Assembly (NCBI GenBank): GCA_002500745.1
Contig: DLST01000020.1
Span: 369,212 to 401,512 of the forward strand
Direction: 5' to 3'
Source: Sphingobacterium sp. UBA7855
GTDB lineage: Bacteria > Bacteroidota > Bacteroidia > Sphingobacteriales > Sphingobacteriaceae
DNA length: 32,301 nt
A program made the position numbers and the translations under genes. Positions 17,558 to 25,258 of the stretch are shown here, in pieces (within the stretch, counting starts at the first letter, position 1; every line of letters begins with the position of its first letter). The notes beneath the pieces are model-generated. The model did not search any database and was not told the origin of the DNA. It worked only from the letters and a program-made list of their open reading frames with translations.

Positions 17558-17594
17558 AATAGCCGAGACTATAAATCTTGGCTATTGTTTTTTT
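17558..17594 (+). terminator. Rho-independent terminator of smc
   Basis: AATAGCCGAGA (17558-17568) pairs with TCTTGGCTATT (17576-17586), one G-T pair, 7 nt loop, then GTTTTTTT. It lies 24 nt after the stop codon. Confidence 0.88.
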
Positions 17595-17701
17595 AATCAA
17601 TCTTCAACTCCAGTACCATCCCTCATCTATTTGAAAGAAGCATAATGCAATACCTCGATATATTCAACAATCTTATCTTGCGGCGATTGATAAGTTATAG
17701 A

Positions 17702-17772
17702 TTAAAATAGAAAGCCCAGAGCGGGGAACTCTGAGCTTTCGTTAGCCATATATTAACCTATTTATGAAAAGT
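17702..17772 (+). repeat. Structured element, copy 1 (hairpin plus ATGAAAAGT)
   Basis: Hairpin AAAGC-C-CAGAG, loop CGGGGAA, CTCTG-A-GCTTT (17711-17739), a 14 nt linker, then TTAACCTA and TTATGAAAAGT. Aligned with copy 2 (17901-17971) the loop GGGGAACT, TTAACCTA and ATGAAAAGT are unchanged while the stem bases differ in pairs, so the fold appears kept by compensatory change. No match to a named RNA family that I can assert. Confidence 0.6.
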
Positions 17773-17802
17773 ATTTGTAGTAAAAACGCTACTTTTCTCT
17801 AA
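17764..17802 (+). other. Possible 12-codon leader ORF, copy 1
   Basis: ATG at 17764 opens M-K-S-I-C-S-K-N-A-T-F-L and stops at TAA 17800-17802. The start context is the same as in copy 2, but the length and sequence after M-K-S are not kept. It may be a leader peptide, or a decayed start of a longer gene. Confidence 0.3.
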
Positions 17803-17900
17803 TCATTATGTCCACCACATCCGTTTAACATTTTTTAACAGTTAGAGCATTCACAACATAGCGTAAACACTACGTCTCCAATAATCCGCCTAATGGCTAG

Positions 17901-17971
17901 AATACAATAAAGCTCGAAGTGGGGAACTCCGAGCTAACCTAACCAATTATTAACCTAAATTTATGAAAAGT
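17901..17971 (+). repeat. Structured element, copy 2 (hairpin plus ATGAAAAGT)
   Basis: Hairpin AGCTCG-A-AGT, loop GGGGA, ACT-C-CGAGCT (17911-17935), then TTAACCTAAA and TTATGAAAAGT. The ATG (17963) begins M-K-S-L-I and stops at 17978-17980. It lies about 160 nt upstream of the ppk2 start codon, on the same strand. Confidence 0.6.
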
Positions 17972-18124
17972 CTAATCTAAGTGAACATCCATTTGGTGTT
18001 CTGATTAAGAAACGTAATCTGCCTAGATATTAGTATTAGAAACATAAGTTTTATTTGAAATTTGACATTTTTTAACAATTCAATAAGTAACTTTAATAAA
18101 AACGATCGCTTAAATAAATATTTT

Positions 18125-18934
18125 ATGGCAGAATACGATTTAAATGAACTTCAAAAGATCCACGAAAACAAAGATGTTTTAAATTACTTGGAGCAACAGG
18201 GCATTCTTGAAATAAAAAAGTTCAACGATGTTTACGATTATGAAAAAGAGCTTTATGAACTACAGGTCAAGTTGTTGAAGCTCCAATACGAAATCATTGA
18301 AAAAGGGAAGCGGGTGCTCATTATTTTTGAAGGTAGGGACGCCGCTGGCAAAGGCGGCACAATAGGTCGCGTAGCCCAATATTTAAATCCTAAAAAGGTC
18401 CGTATTGTCGCTTTACCGAAACCAACCGATGAAGAATCTGGACAGTGGTATTTTCAACGCTATATCAAGCAGCTTCCTAATTCCGGAGAAATTGTCATCT
18501 TCGATAGAAGCTGGTATAACCGTGCAGTAGTGGAACCCGTATTTGGATTCTGCAGCAAAGAACAACATGAATTATTTATGAGTCAGGTTCCAGAATTTGA
18601 AAAACAATTAATTGAGGACGGTATCATTGTCATCAAGTTATTTCTGAGCATCAGCAAAGAAGAACAGGCCGAAAGATTAAAAGAGCGTCAGGAAGATATA
18701 CTCAAGCGATGGAAAATAGGAACGCTCGACCAACAGGCACAGGAAAAATGGGATATTTCCACAAATTATATTGAAAACCTCTTTAAGAAAACAGGATCAA
18801 AAAAATCACCCTGGTTTGAAATTGTTAAAGACAATAAGAAAAAAGCACGATTGGCAGCTTTCAAGCTTATCATTAATGCCCTTGTCGGAAGCGAGCAGGA
18901 GCAAATAGATTCCTTCGTTAAAAAACACGATTAA
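18125..18934 (+). CDS. ppk2: Polyphosphate kinase 2 (PPK2 family)
   Basis: 269 residues from the ATG at 18125; the frame stays open back to a TTG at 18062, but that extension is Asn/Lys-rich low-complexity sequence overlapping a repeated intergenic motif. Transfers phosphate between inorganic polyphosphate and nucleotides (usually polyP to ADP or GDP). Seen: Walker A G-R-D-A-A-G-K-G-G-T at 70-79, Walker B I-F-D-R-S-W-Y-N-R at 125-133 followed by V-V-E-P-V-F-G-F, and the lid segment with R-L-K-E-R-Q. A single domain, so class I or III rather than the double-domain class II; nucleotide preference is not readable. Convergent with pckA. Confidence 0.92.
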   Translation: MAEYDLNELQKIHENKDVLNYLEQQGILEIKKFNDVYDYEKELYELQVKLLKLQYEIIEKGKRVLIIFEGRDAAGKGGTIGRVAQYLNPKKVRIVALPKPTDEESGQWYFQRYIKQLPNSGEIVIFDRSWYNRAVVEPVFGFCSKEQHELFMSQVPEFEKQLIEDGIIVIKLFLSISKEEQAERLKERQEDILKRWKIGTLDQQAQEKWDISTNYIENLFKKTGSKKSPWFEIVKDNKKKARLAAFKLIINALVGSEQEQIDSFVKKHD

Positions 18935-18949
18935 AGATTTTCAGCCCCA

Positions 18950-19007
18950 CAAAAAAATTCGTACAACAAAAAGAGAGATCCCATGTTTACTCTTTCTGTT
19001 GTACGAA
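18950..19007 (-). terminator. Terminator of pckA, between convergent ppk2 and pckA
   Basis: Arms ATTCGTACAACA (18957-18968) and TGTTGTACGAAT (18996-19007) extend with AAAGA/TCTTT after one mismatch. On the minus strand the hairpin is followed by TTTTTTT (18950-18956), so it mainly serves pckA, whose stop codon is 12 nt away; it may also stop ppk2. Confidence 0.85.
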
Positions 19008-19018
19008 TGCAAAATGAA

Positions 19019-20635
19019 TTAAACGAAGACAGTGGGCTCAATTTTAGGGCCTGCCTCAAGAACGCTCGCTGGCATTTCGTTATTAAATTTTTCAAAGTTT
19101 GCTATGAATAGTTTCGCCAAGCGTTTTGCCTGCATATCATAGGCCTCATCGTTATTCCATAAGCCCCGGGCATCCATGATTTGTTCGGGAACATACGCTC
19201 CGCAACTGGTGGGATAATCTAACCCAAAGATATCGTGTCTATTAAATTGAGATTCTAATAATGAACCATCCATTGCGGCGCGGATTAACGCTCTGGTATA
19301 GGCAAGTTTAATCCGCCGTCCTATTCCGTAAGGACCTGCAATCCAGCCCGTATTCACTAACCAGACTTTAATATTACGATTCTGTTCTAGTTTTGAGCGA
19401 AGCAACGCCGCATATTTCCCGGGATGCAGCGGTAAAAATGCCTGTCCAAAGCAAGTTGAAAATGCGGCCATAGGTTCCTTCACCCCCACCTCTGTACCCG
19501 CAACCTTAGCAGTATAGCCACTTACAAAATGATAGACAGCCTGGTCGGTAGACAACAATGAAATTGGCGGAAGTACACCAAAAGCATCCGCTGTCAAGAA
19601 AAAAATATGAGCCGGCTCATTGCCTATACCGCTTATTTCAGCATTTTCCATGAAGTCAATTGGATAAGACACGCGCGTATTCTCGGTTTTACTGATGTCA
19701 TTGTAATCAGGTTTATCCTGATCATCCAAAATCACGTTTTCCAACAGCGAACCAAAACGAATGGCATGATAGATCTCCGGTTCTTTATCGGCTGTTAGAC
19801 CAACACATTTGGCATAACAACCACCTTCAAAATTGAAAACTCCCCGTTCACTCCACCCATGCTCATCGTCTCCAATTAACCGCCTGTTTTTATCAGCAGA
19901 CAATGTCGTCTTTCCAGTACCCGAAAGCCCAAAAAACAATGCAGTATCTCCATCGTCGGAAGTATTAGCAGAACAGTGCATAGAAAGGACGTTATGCTCG
20001 AATGGTAAAATAAAATTTAAGATGGAAAAAATGCTCTTTTTAATTTCCCCCGTATAACCTGTTCCAGCAATCAATACAATTTTCTTCGTAAAATCAATTG
20101 CAACAAAATTTTCGTTAAGGATACCATATGCATGTGGTTCTTTAATCAACAAGGTCGGAGCAGCTAAGATAGACCAAGGTGGCCGAACTTCTGGATTAGG
20201 CTCCTGACGTAAGAACAAGTTGTTGGCAAATATACTTTGATAAGCTGTCTCTGTAACAACACGGATACCAATTTGATAAATCGGATCAGCACCCGCAGCG
20301 CAATCTCTGATGTATATATTTCGCTCAGCCAGGTGCGAGGCTACCAGCGAAAATAGCGCCTCAAAATGATCTGGAGACATCCGTTGATTGATTTCCCCCC
20401 ACCATATGTTGTCTTTAGTTAAAGAGTCCTCCACCAGGAAGCGGTCCTTGGGCGACCTCCCCGTAAATTTTCCCGTATCAGCGGCAAGCGCTCCTGTATC
20501 AGAAAGCCTTCCCTCTTGATTTACCAAAGCATGTTTAACCAATTCAGAAACGGGTAATTGATAAAATACACTCTTCGTGCTATCAATTTTCAAATATTTC
20601 AAATCAGGCGCGTTTCCAATGTTACCCTTTTTCAT
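19019..20635 (-). CDS. pckA: Phosphoenolpyruvate carboxykinase (ATP)
   Basis: 538 residues from the ATG at 20633-20635, the normal length of ATP-type PckA. It converts oxaloacetate and ATP to phosphoenolpyruvate, CO2 and ADP, the entry to gluconeogenesis. Seen: F-T-G-R-S-P-K-D-R-F near residue 57, the kinase-1a loop G-L-S-G-T-G-K-T-T-L-S, the following G-D-D-E-H-G-W with the metal-binding Asp, and N-T-G-W near the C-terminus. The frame is open for 19 further codons to 20692, but a consensus promoter (20662-20693) occupies that DNA, so the shorter start is preferred. It ends at a strong terminator. Confidence 0.97.
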   Translation of the reverse strand: MKKGNIGNAPDLKYLKIDSTKSVFYQLPVSELVKHALVNQEGRLSDTGALAADTGKFTGRSPKDRFLVEDSLTKDNIWWGEINQRMSPDHFEALFSLVASHLAERNIYIRDCAAGADPIYQIGIRVVTETAYQSIFANNLFLRQEPNPEVRPPWSILAAPTLLIKEPHAYGILNENFVAIDFTKKIVLIAGTGYTGEIKKSIFSILNFILPFEHNVLSMHCSANTSDDGDTALFFGLSGTGKTTLSADKNRRLIGDDEHGWSERGVFNFEGGCYAKCVGLTADKEPEIYHAIRFGSLLENVILDDQDKPDYNDISKTENTRVSYPIDFMENAEISGIGNEPAHIFFLTADAFGVLPPISLLSTDQAVYHFVSGYTAKVAGTEVGVKEPMAAFSTCFGQAFLPLHPGKYAALLRSKLEQNRNIKVWLVNTGWIAGPYGIGRRIKLAYTRALIRAAMDGSLLESQFNRHDIFGLDYPTSCGAYVPEQIMDARGLWNNDEAYDMQAKRLAKLFIANFEKFNNEMPASVLEAGPKIEPTVFV

Positions 20636-20661
20636 ATTTTTTGTTTGTTTTAAAATGTGCT

Positions 20662-20693
20662 CAAATTTAAAAGCAATTTTCGCTAAAAACAAA
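20662..20693 (-). promoter_or_regulatory. Consensus Bacteroidota promoter of pckA
   Basis: On the minus strand: TTTG (20690-20693), 20 nt spacer, TAAATTTG (20662-20669), an exact match to TTTG-N19-21-TAnnTTTG. The predicted transcript start is near 20655, giving about a 20 nt A-rich leader before the ATG at 20635. Confidence 0.8.
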
Positions 20694-20972
20694 ACATAAT
20701 TATCTAAAAATCAAGCTTATTGTACAAAAAACACAAAACCAAAACGCTAACTATCAGTATCTTACGAAGGTAAAAAGAATTGCATTTTTTAGCAATTTTT
20801 TTTAGCAACTCAAGTTATGGCCATTAAATAATATAATATATTTTTCGTAAATTGTCCCATCCTTTACAAATATTAATAGGCGTTAAAATTCTAGCTCAAA
20901 GGATCCTTGATTACTCAAAACGGCAAACAATGGTAATACGTACTGGTCAAAAAGTAAATACAAAATAACAAG
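20694..20972. other. AT-rich gap upstream of the metallo-beta-lactamase gene
   Basis: No ORF or consensus promoter for the plus-strand gene is visible. A weak hairpin AATTGC-N8-GCAATT followed by T-run lies at about 20778-20805. Nothing else stands out. Confidence 0.5.
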
Positions 20973-21809
20973 ATGAAATTATATGCTATAGAAACGGGAT
21001 TCTTTAAACTCGATGGTGGGGCTATGTTTGGTGTGGTCCCTAAAAGCATCTGGAACAAGACAAACCCGGCAGATTCCAACAATATGTGTACCTGGGGAAA
21101 TCGTCTGCTGCTCATTGAGGATAGCAATCGATTAATGTTGGTGGACACGGGCCTTGGAGACAAGCAAAATGAAAAATTCTTTAGCTACTATTATCTTCAT
21201 GGTGATGCAACATTAGACAGATCATTAAAAAATATTGGATTTCACCGAAATGACATCACCGATGTTATTCTAACCCACCTACATTTCGATCATTGTGGTG
21301 GTGCCATAGCGCGAGAAGGTGATCAACTTGTTCCGGCCTTTGAAAACGCTCATTTTTGGAGTAATGCAGACCATTGGTCTTGGGCAACTAACCCCAACGC
21401 CCGGGAGAAGGCTTCTTTTCTAAAAGAAAATATTCTTCCGATACAAGAGAGCGGACAATTAAAGTTTGTTGAAGATGTACAAAATCCATTCGGAAGCGAT
21501 ATCAGCATGCGCTATGCAAATGGCCACACAGAATCCATGATGTTACCACAGGTCCAATACAAAGGAAAGACGATACTGTATATGGCTGATTTGCTCCCTT
21601 CGGTAGGCCATATACCAATTCCCTACGTGATGGGATATGATGTACGTCCTTTAGTTACTATGGAAGAACGTCACAGCTACTGGAACGAAATAGTAGACAA
21701 CGACTACATCCTGTTTTTCGAACACGATTCAGTTCACGAATGCTGCACACTGCAACGTACCGAGAAAGGCATACGGGTAAAAGAGATCTTTAAGTTGGAT
21801 GAAATTTAA
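20973..21809 (+). CDS. Metallo-beta-lactamase-fold hydrolase
   Basis: 278 residues, no signal peptide, cytoplasmic. A dinuclear-metal hydrolase: H-L-H-F-D-H at 102-107 (His102, His104, Asp106, His107), His185 in N-G-H-T-E-S, bridging Asp206 in M-A-D-L-L-P, and His251 in F-E-H-D. This set and spacing place it in the general MBL superfamily near the quorum-quenching lactonase / alkylsulfatase-like hydrolases; it is not a classical beta-lactamase. The substrate is unknown and a lactonase role is only a possibility. It is transcribed alone and convergent with the beta-barrel protein gene. Confidence 0.88.
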   Translation: MKLYAIETGFFKLDGGAMFGVVPKSIWNKTNPADSNNMCTWGNRLLLIEDSNRLMLVDTGLGDKQNEKFFSYYYLHGDATLDRSLKNIGFHRNDITDVILTHLHFDHCGGAIAREGDQLVPAFENAHFWSNADHWSWATNPNAREKASFLKENILPIQESGQLKFVEDVQNPFGSDISMRYANGHTESMMLPQVQYKGKTILYMADLLPSVGHIPIPYVMGYDVRPLVTMEERHSYWNEIVDNDYILFFEHDSVHECCTLQRTEKGIRVKEIFKLDEI

Positions 21810-21841
21810 GGTGTATCTTGAAAATAATAAAAACGCAAATG

Positions 21842-21875
21842 AACAAACAGGCTACGCTAAAGTAGCCTGTTTGTT
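21842..21875. terminator. Bidirectional terminator between convergent genes
   Basis: 14 bp perfect stem AACAAACAGGCTAC (21842-21855), loop GCTAAA, GTAGCCTGTTTGTT (21862-21875), between the hydrolase stop at 21809 and the beta-barrel gene stop at 21905. Confidence 0.88.
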
Positions 21876-21904
21876 ATCCTATATAGTTTATTATCTTTTA
21901 TGAT

Positions 21905-22777
21905 TTAAAACCTAAAGCCCAAAGCCCAATAGTTCTCAAAAAACCAGATCTGTTGCGACGCCTTGTCCACCCCTCTCCTTCCAGTTGTACGAATGTTGGT
22001 CAGATCAGTCCATCCAGTTTTAAAATTTCCTTGCAGGTACAGCCCTTTGTAAAAACGGTAGTGCAGCCCAACTTTCGCCGAAGCGCCATAACCAGCAATG
22101 TTCCAGAAGTGGTTTGCTCCCTCACCAAAAAGATGAACTTCCGAACGCGGAATTAGTAAACCTACATCTACACCAGATTCCATGGTCAGCACCTGTTGGC
22201 CCTTTCGATTATTGATGATATCATCATAACGCTCCAAGCCTACCGAAGCAAAATTATAACCGTCGGTGTGCTCAAATGTTAGCATCGCGGAATCCACTGT
22301 AATCAATTCACCATTATATTGACCGGCACGGTTTCCGGTCGGGATACCTGGATTAGAAATTTCTTCACCAATAAAACCTGAAATTTTTACCTGCTGGGGT
22401 ATATCAACGACATATTTCATGTGATCCCAGCCCAATGAAATGGAATAATTATCTTTGATATAATAACCAAAATGAAGGTTGAATTGTGGGATAGTCAACC
22501 GACTCGGATCAAAATAAGTCGAACCAAATTTAGTTGGACGATCAGCAGCTTTTACATCGTGAAGAATAAAATCATAATTTGGACCTGTAAAATGAATATC
22601 AGATTTTGCATAGGAAGAGAAGTTATACCCCCAAAAGAAAAAGAATTTTCTTTTATTACTTTCGGTTCTCAAATTTTTTGGTTTGAAAATACTCTTTCCT
22701 ATTTCGGGGTTTTCTTGTGCAAATAAAGCAGAAGCACTCAAGGCAAGCGCTCCAATTGTCAAAAATATTTTTCTCAT
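21905..22777 (-). CDS. Outer-membrane beta-barrel protein of unknown function
   Basis: 290 residues from the ATG at 22775-22777. A signal peptide (M-R-K-I-F-L-T-I-G-A-L-A-L-S-A-S-A-L-F-A-Q) is followed by alternating aromatic/polar stretches typical of beta-strands (F-F-F-W-G-Y-N-F-S, F-N-L-H-F-G-Y-Y-I, Y-S-I-S-L-G-W-D-H, V-G-L-H-Y-R-F-Y) and a final strand W-A-L-G-F-R-F ending in Phe, the usual insertion signal for outer-membrane barrels. I do not recognise a named family. The frame extends 12 codons upstream, but the promoter's -7 box (22799-22806) lies in that stretch. Confidence 0.82.
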   Translation of the reverse strand: MRKIFLTIGALALSASALFAQENPEIGKSIFKPKNLRTESNKRKFFFFWGYNFSSYAKSDIHFTGPNYDFILHDVKAADRPTKFGSTYFDPSRLTIPQFNLHFGYYIKDNYSISLGWDHMKYVVDIPQQVKISGFIGEEISNPGIPTGNRAGQYNGELITVDSAMLTFEHTDGYNFASVGLERYDDIINNRKGQQVLTMESGVDVGLLIPRSEVHLFGEGANHFWNIAGYGASAKVGLHYRFYKGLYLQGNFKTGWTDLTNIRTTGRRGVDKASQQIWFFENYWALGFRF

Positions 22778-22798
22778 ATCAGTGCTAAAAACGTTGCG

Positions 22799-22830
22799 CA
22801 AAAGTACCGGCATTCTATTTTATAAGCAAA
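22799..22830 (-). promoter_or_regulatory. Consensus Bacteroidota promoter of the beta-barrel protein gene
   Basis: On the minus strand: TTTG (22827-22830), 20 nt spacer, TACTTTTG (22799-22806), an exact consensus match. The transcript start would be near 22792, leaving about a 15 nt leader before the ATG at 22777. Confidence 0.75.
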
Positions 22831-22893
22831 TAAATTCAATGAGAATTAGTAAAATATGACGAAGATCACAGAAATGTCATCCCAAAACAAAAT

Positions 22894-22927
22894 AAAAAAG
22901 CCGCTTTATACGAAAGCGGCTTTTTTT
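22894..22927. terminator. Terminator of the aconitase operon
   Basis: AAAAAAGCCGCTTT, loop ATACG, AAAGCGGCTTTTTTT (stem 22900-22907 with 22913-22920). On the minus strand it follows the stop codon of the AcnA-type aconitase at 22943 by about 15 nt. Confidence 0.9.
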
Positions 22928-22942
22928 GTATGCTCATCAATA

Positions 22943-25210
22943 CTATTGTGCTTGATTTTTGCGAATTATATTTAAGGCACCACCAGCTTTAAACCACTCA
23001 ATCTGTTGGGCATTGTACGTATGATTTGCCAAGATCTGCTCTTGTGTTCCATCATCGTGGTGCAATACCAGCTTTAAGGGCTTACCTGGAGCAAATTCAG
23101 TTAAACCGATAATATCGATCGTATCGTTCTCCTGAATTTTATCGTAATCATCCTTATTTGCAAAAGTCAATCCCAACATTCCTTGCTTTTTTAGATTTGT
23201 CTCGTGAATACGGGCGAAAGACTTCACCAATACTGCGCGAACACCCAAATGACGAGGCTCCATTGCAGCATGCTCACGGGATGAACCTTCTCCATAGTTT
23301 TCGTCACCAACGACAATTGAACCAATACCCTGTGCTTTATAGTCACGTTGTGTTGCTGGCACAGGGCCATACTCGCCTGTCAATTGATTTTTAACGTTAT
23401 CTGTTTTCTCATTGAAGAAGTTCACCGCACCGATCAACATGTTATTGGAGATGTTATCCAAATGACCACGGTATTTCAACCAAGGGCCAGCCATTGAAAT
23501 ATGGTCTGTCGTACATTTCCCTTTTGCTTTGATCAATAATTTCAAACCCTTCAAATCAGTACCTTCCCAAGCTGCGAAAGGCTGCAACAATTGAAGACGG
23601 TCAGAGGTAGGCGCCACATCAACGACGACGGAACTACCGTCAACAGCGGGTGCTTGGTAACCCGGATCATCTACCGCAAATCCTTTAGTAGGTAATTCGT
23701 CCCCTACCGGTGGATCCAATTTTACTTGCTCACCTTTACTATTCGTCAACGTATCAGTTACTGGATTGAAGCCCAGATCACCAGAAATCGCAATTGCCGC
23801 CACCAATTCCGGAGAAGCCACAAATGCATAGGTGTTCGGATTACCATCTGCACGTTTCGCAAAGTTACGATTGAATGAATGAACGATGGTATTTTTCTCT
23901 TGTTTATCAGCGCCTACACGATCCCACATACCAATACATGGACCACAGGCATTCGTAAATATCGTTGCATTAAGGTCTTCAAATGTTTTCAGCAAACCAT
24001 CACGATCAGCTGTAAAACGAACTTGCTCTGACCCCGGATTTATACCAAATTCAGCTTTAGTAATTAAACCTTTATCCACCGCTTGTTTTGCTATAGAGGC
24101 AGCACGTGACAAATCTTCATAGGACGAGTTTGTACATGAACCGATCAATCCCCATTCAACTTTTAAAGGCCAGCCATTTCTTTCAGCCTCTTCGCGCACC
24201 CGAGACACTGGCGTATACAAGTCCGGTGTAAAAGGACCATTAAGAGATGGTTCTAATTCGGATAGATTAATCTCAATAAGCTGATCAAAATACTGTTCTG
24301 GGTTAGCATAAACTTCCGCGTCCGCAGTCAAATGTTGTTTAATCGCATTTGCCGCGTCGGCGACTTCAGCACGTCCTGTAGCACGTAGATAGCGCTCCAT
24401 GGATTCATCATAACCAAAAGTCGACGTTGTCGCGCCAATTTCAGCGCCCATGTTACAAATGGTTCCCTTACCTGTACAAGATAGCGACTCTGCTCCCTCG
24501 CCAAAATATTCCACAATCGCTCCAGTTCCCCCTTTGACGGTCAAGATACCAGCAACTTTAAGGATAACGTCTTTCGCCGCAGCCCATCCGCTTAACTTAC
24601 CAGTCAATTTAACACCGATTAATTTCGGGAATTTCAGCTCCCAAGGTAATCCAGCCATTACATCACAGGCATCAGCCCCGCCAACACCAATAGCAACCAT
24701 ACCCAATCCACCGGCATTTACCGTATGTGAGTCTGTACCGATCATCATTCCGCCTGGAAACGCATAGTTCTCCAAAACGACTTGGTGAATAATACCAGCG
24801 CCAGGTTTCCAGAAACCGATACCATACTTATTGGACACAGAACTCAAAAAGTTAAATACTTCAGAGCTTTCGTTTTTAGCTCGCGCTAAATCTTTGTCTG
24901 CTCCTTCTTTCGCCTGAATCAAGTGATCACAGTGAACGGTAGAAGGAACTGCAACTTTTGGACGTCCAGCTTGCATAAATTGCAATAATGCCATCTGAGC
25001 AGTAGCGTCCTGCATAGCCACACGGTCTGGTGCGAAGTCGACGTATGAAACGCCACGCGTATAATCCTCAGTAGCATTGCCATCCCAAAGGTGTGCATAC
25101 AATATTTTCTCAGATAAAGTCAAAGGTTTATTAACCACCTGACGAGCAGCAGCAATGCGCTCGTCATAACGGCTATAGACCTTTTTAATCATATCAATAT
25201 CAAAAGCCAT
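22943..25210 (-). CDS. Aconitate hydratase, AcnA/mitochondrial type
   Basis: 755 residues. Interconverts citrate and isocitrate through cis-aconitate with a [4Fe-4S] cluster in the TCA cycle. The cluster ligands are Cys359 in G-S-C-T-N-S-S and Cys422/Cys425 in A-C-G-P-C-I-G. Other landmarks: T-V-H-C-D-H at 91-96, G-T-D-S-H-T-V at 158-164, and the swivelling C-terminal domain with [12 protein letters not shown]. The length and sequence resemble eukaryotic mitochondrial aconitases more than the about 890-residue E. coli AcnA. It follows the AcnB-type gene by 48 nt on the same strand with no terminator between them, so the two are probably one operon. I leave the symbol blank because naming differs between species. 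Confidence 0.96.
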   Translation of the reverse strand: MAFDIDMIKKVYSRYDERIAAARQVVNKPLTLSEKILYAHLWDGNATEDYTRGVSYVDFAPDRVAMQDATAQMALLQFMQAGRPKVAVPSTVHCDHLIQAKEGADKDLARAKNESSEVFNFLSSVSNKYGIGFWKPGAGIIHQVVLENYAFPGGMMIGTDSHTVNAGGLGMVAIGVGGADACDVMAGLPWELKFPKLIGVKLTGKLSGWAAAKDVILKVAGILTVKGGTGAIVEYFGEGAESLSCTGKGTICNMGAEIGATTSTFGYDESMERYLRATGRAEVADAANAIKQHLTADAEVYANPEQYFDQLIEINLSELEPSLNGPFTPDLYTPVSRVREEAERNGWPLKVEWGLIGSCTNSSYEDLSRAASIAKQAVDKGLITKAEFGINPGSEQVRFTADRDGLLKTFEDLNATIFTNACGPCIGMWDRVGADKQEKNTIVHSFNRNFAKRADGNPNTYAFVASPELVAAIAISGDLGFNPVTDTLTNSKGEQVKLDPPVGDELPTKGFAVDDPGYQAPAVDGSSVVVDVAPTSDRLQLLQPFAAWEGTDLKGLKLLIKAKGKCTTDHISMAGPWLKYRGHLDNISNNMLIGAVNFFNEKTDNVKNQLTGEYGPVPATQRDYKAQGIGSIVVGDENYGEGSSREHAAMEPRHLGVRAVLVKSFARIHETNLKKQGMLGLTFANKDDYDKIQENDTIDIIGLTEFAPGKPLKLVLHHDDGTQEQILANHTYNAQQIEWFKAGGALNIIRKNQAQ

Positions 25211-25258
25211 ATCTCTCTAATTTATTTGTTTAATTAAGTTACTAAACACTAATTATTA

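Larger units (their letters stand above)
17595..18124. other. Long gene-free gap between smc and ppk2
   Basis: No ORF of credible length in either strand. It contains two diverged copies of a hairpin plus mini-ORF element (17702-17772 and 17901-17971), a repeated motif ACATTTTTTAAC at 17829-17840 and 18065-18076 (with AGTT and AATT after them), and a short shared stretch TAATCYGCCTA (17883, 18016). No TAnnTTTG promoter with correct spacing was found for ppk2. Confidence 0.6.

Noticed and set aside
17702..17971. CRISPR or transposon repeat explanation for the duplicated element
   Set aside because: Only two diverged copies with unequal internal sequence, no regular spacers, and no terminal repeats or transposase nearby.
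18062..18124. N-terminal extension of PPK2 starting at a TTG
   Set aside because: Low-complexity Asn/Lys-rich sequence overlapping the repeated ACATTTTTTAAC motif; the ATG at 18125 fits the family.
24450..24767. Plus-strand ORF of 105 codons inside the AcnA-type aconitase gene
   Set aside because: It is antisense to conserved aconitase sequence and has no features; a shadow frame, like those inside topA and acnB.
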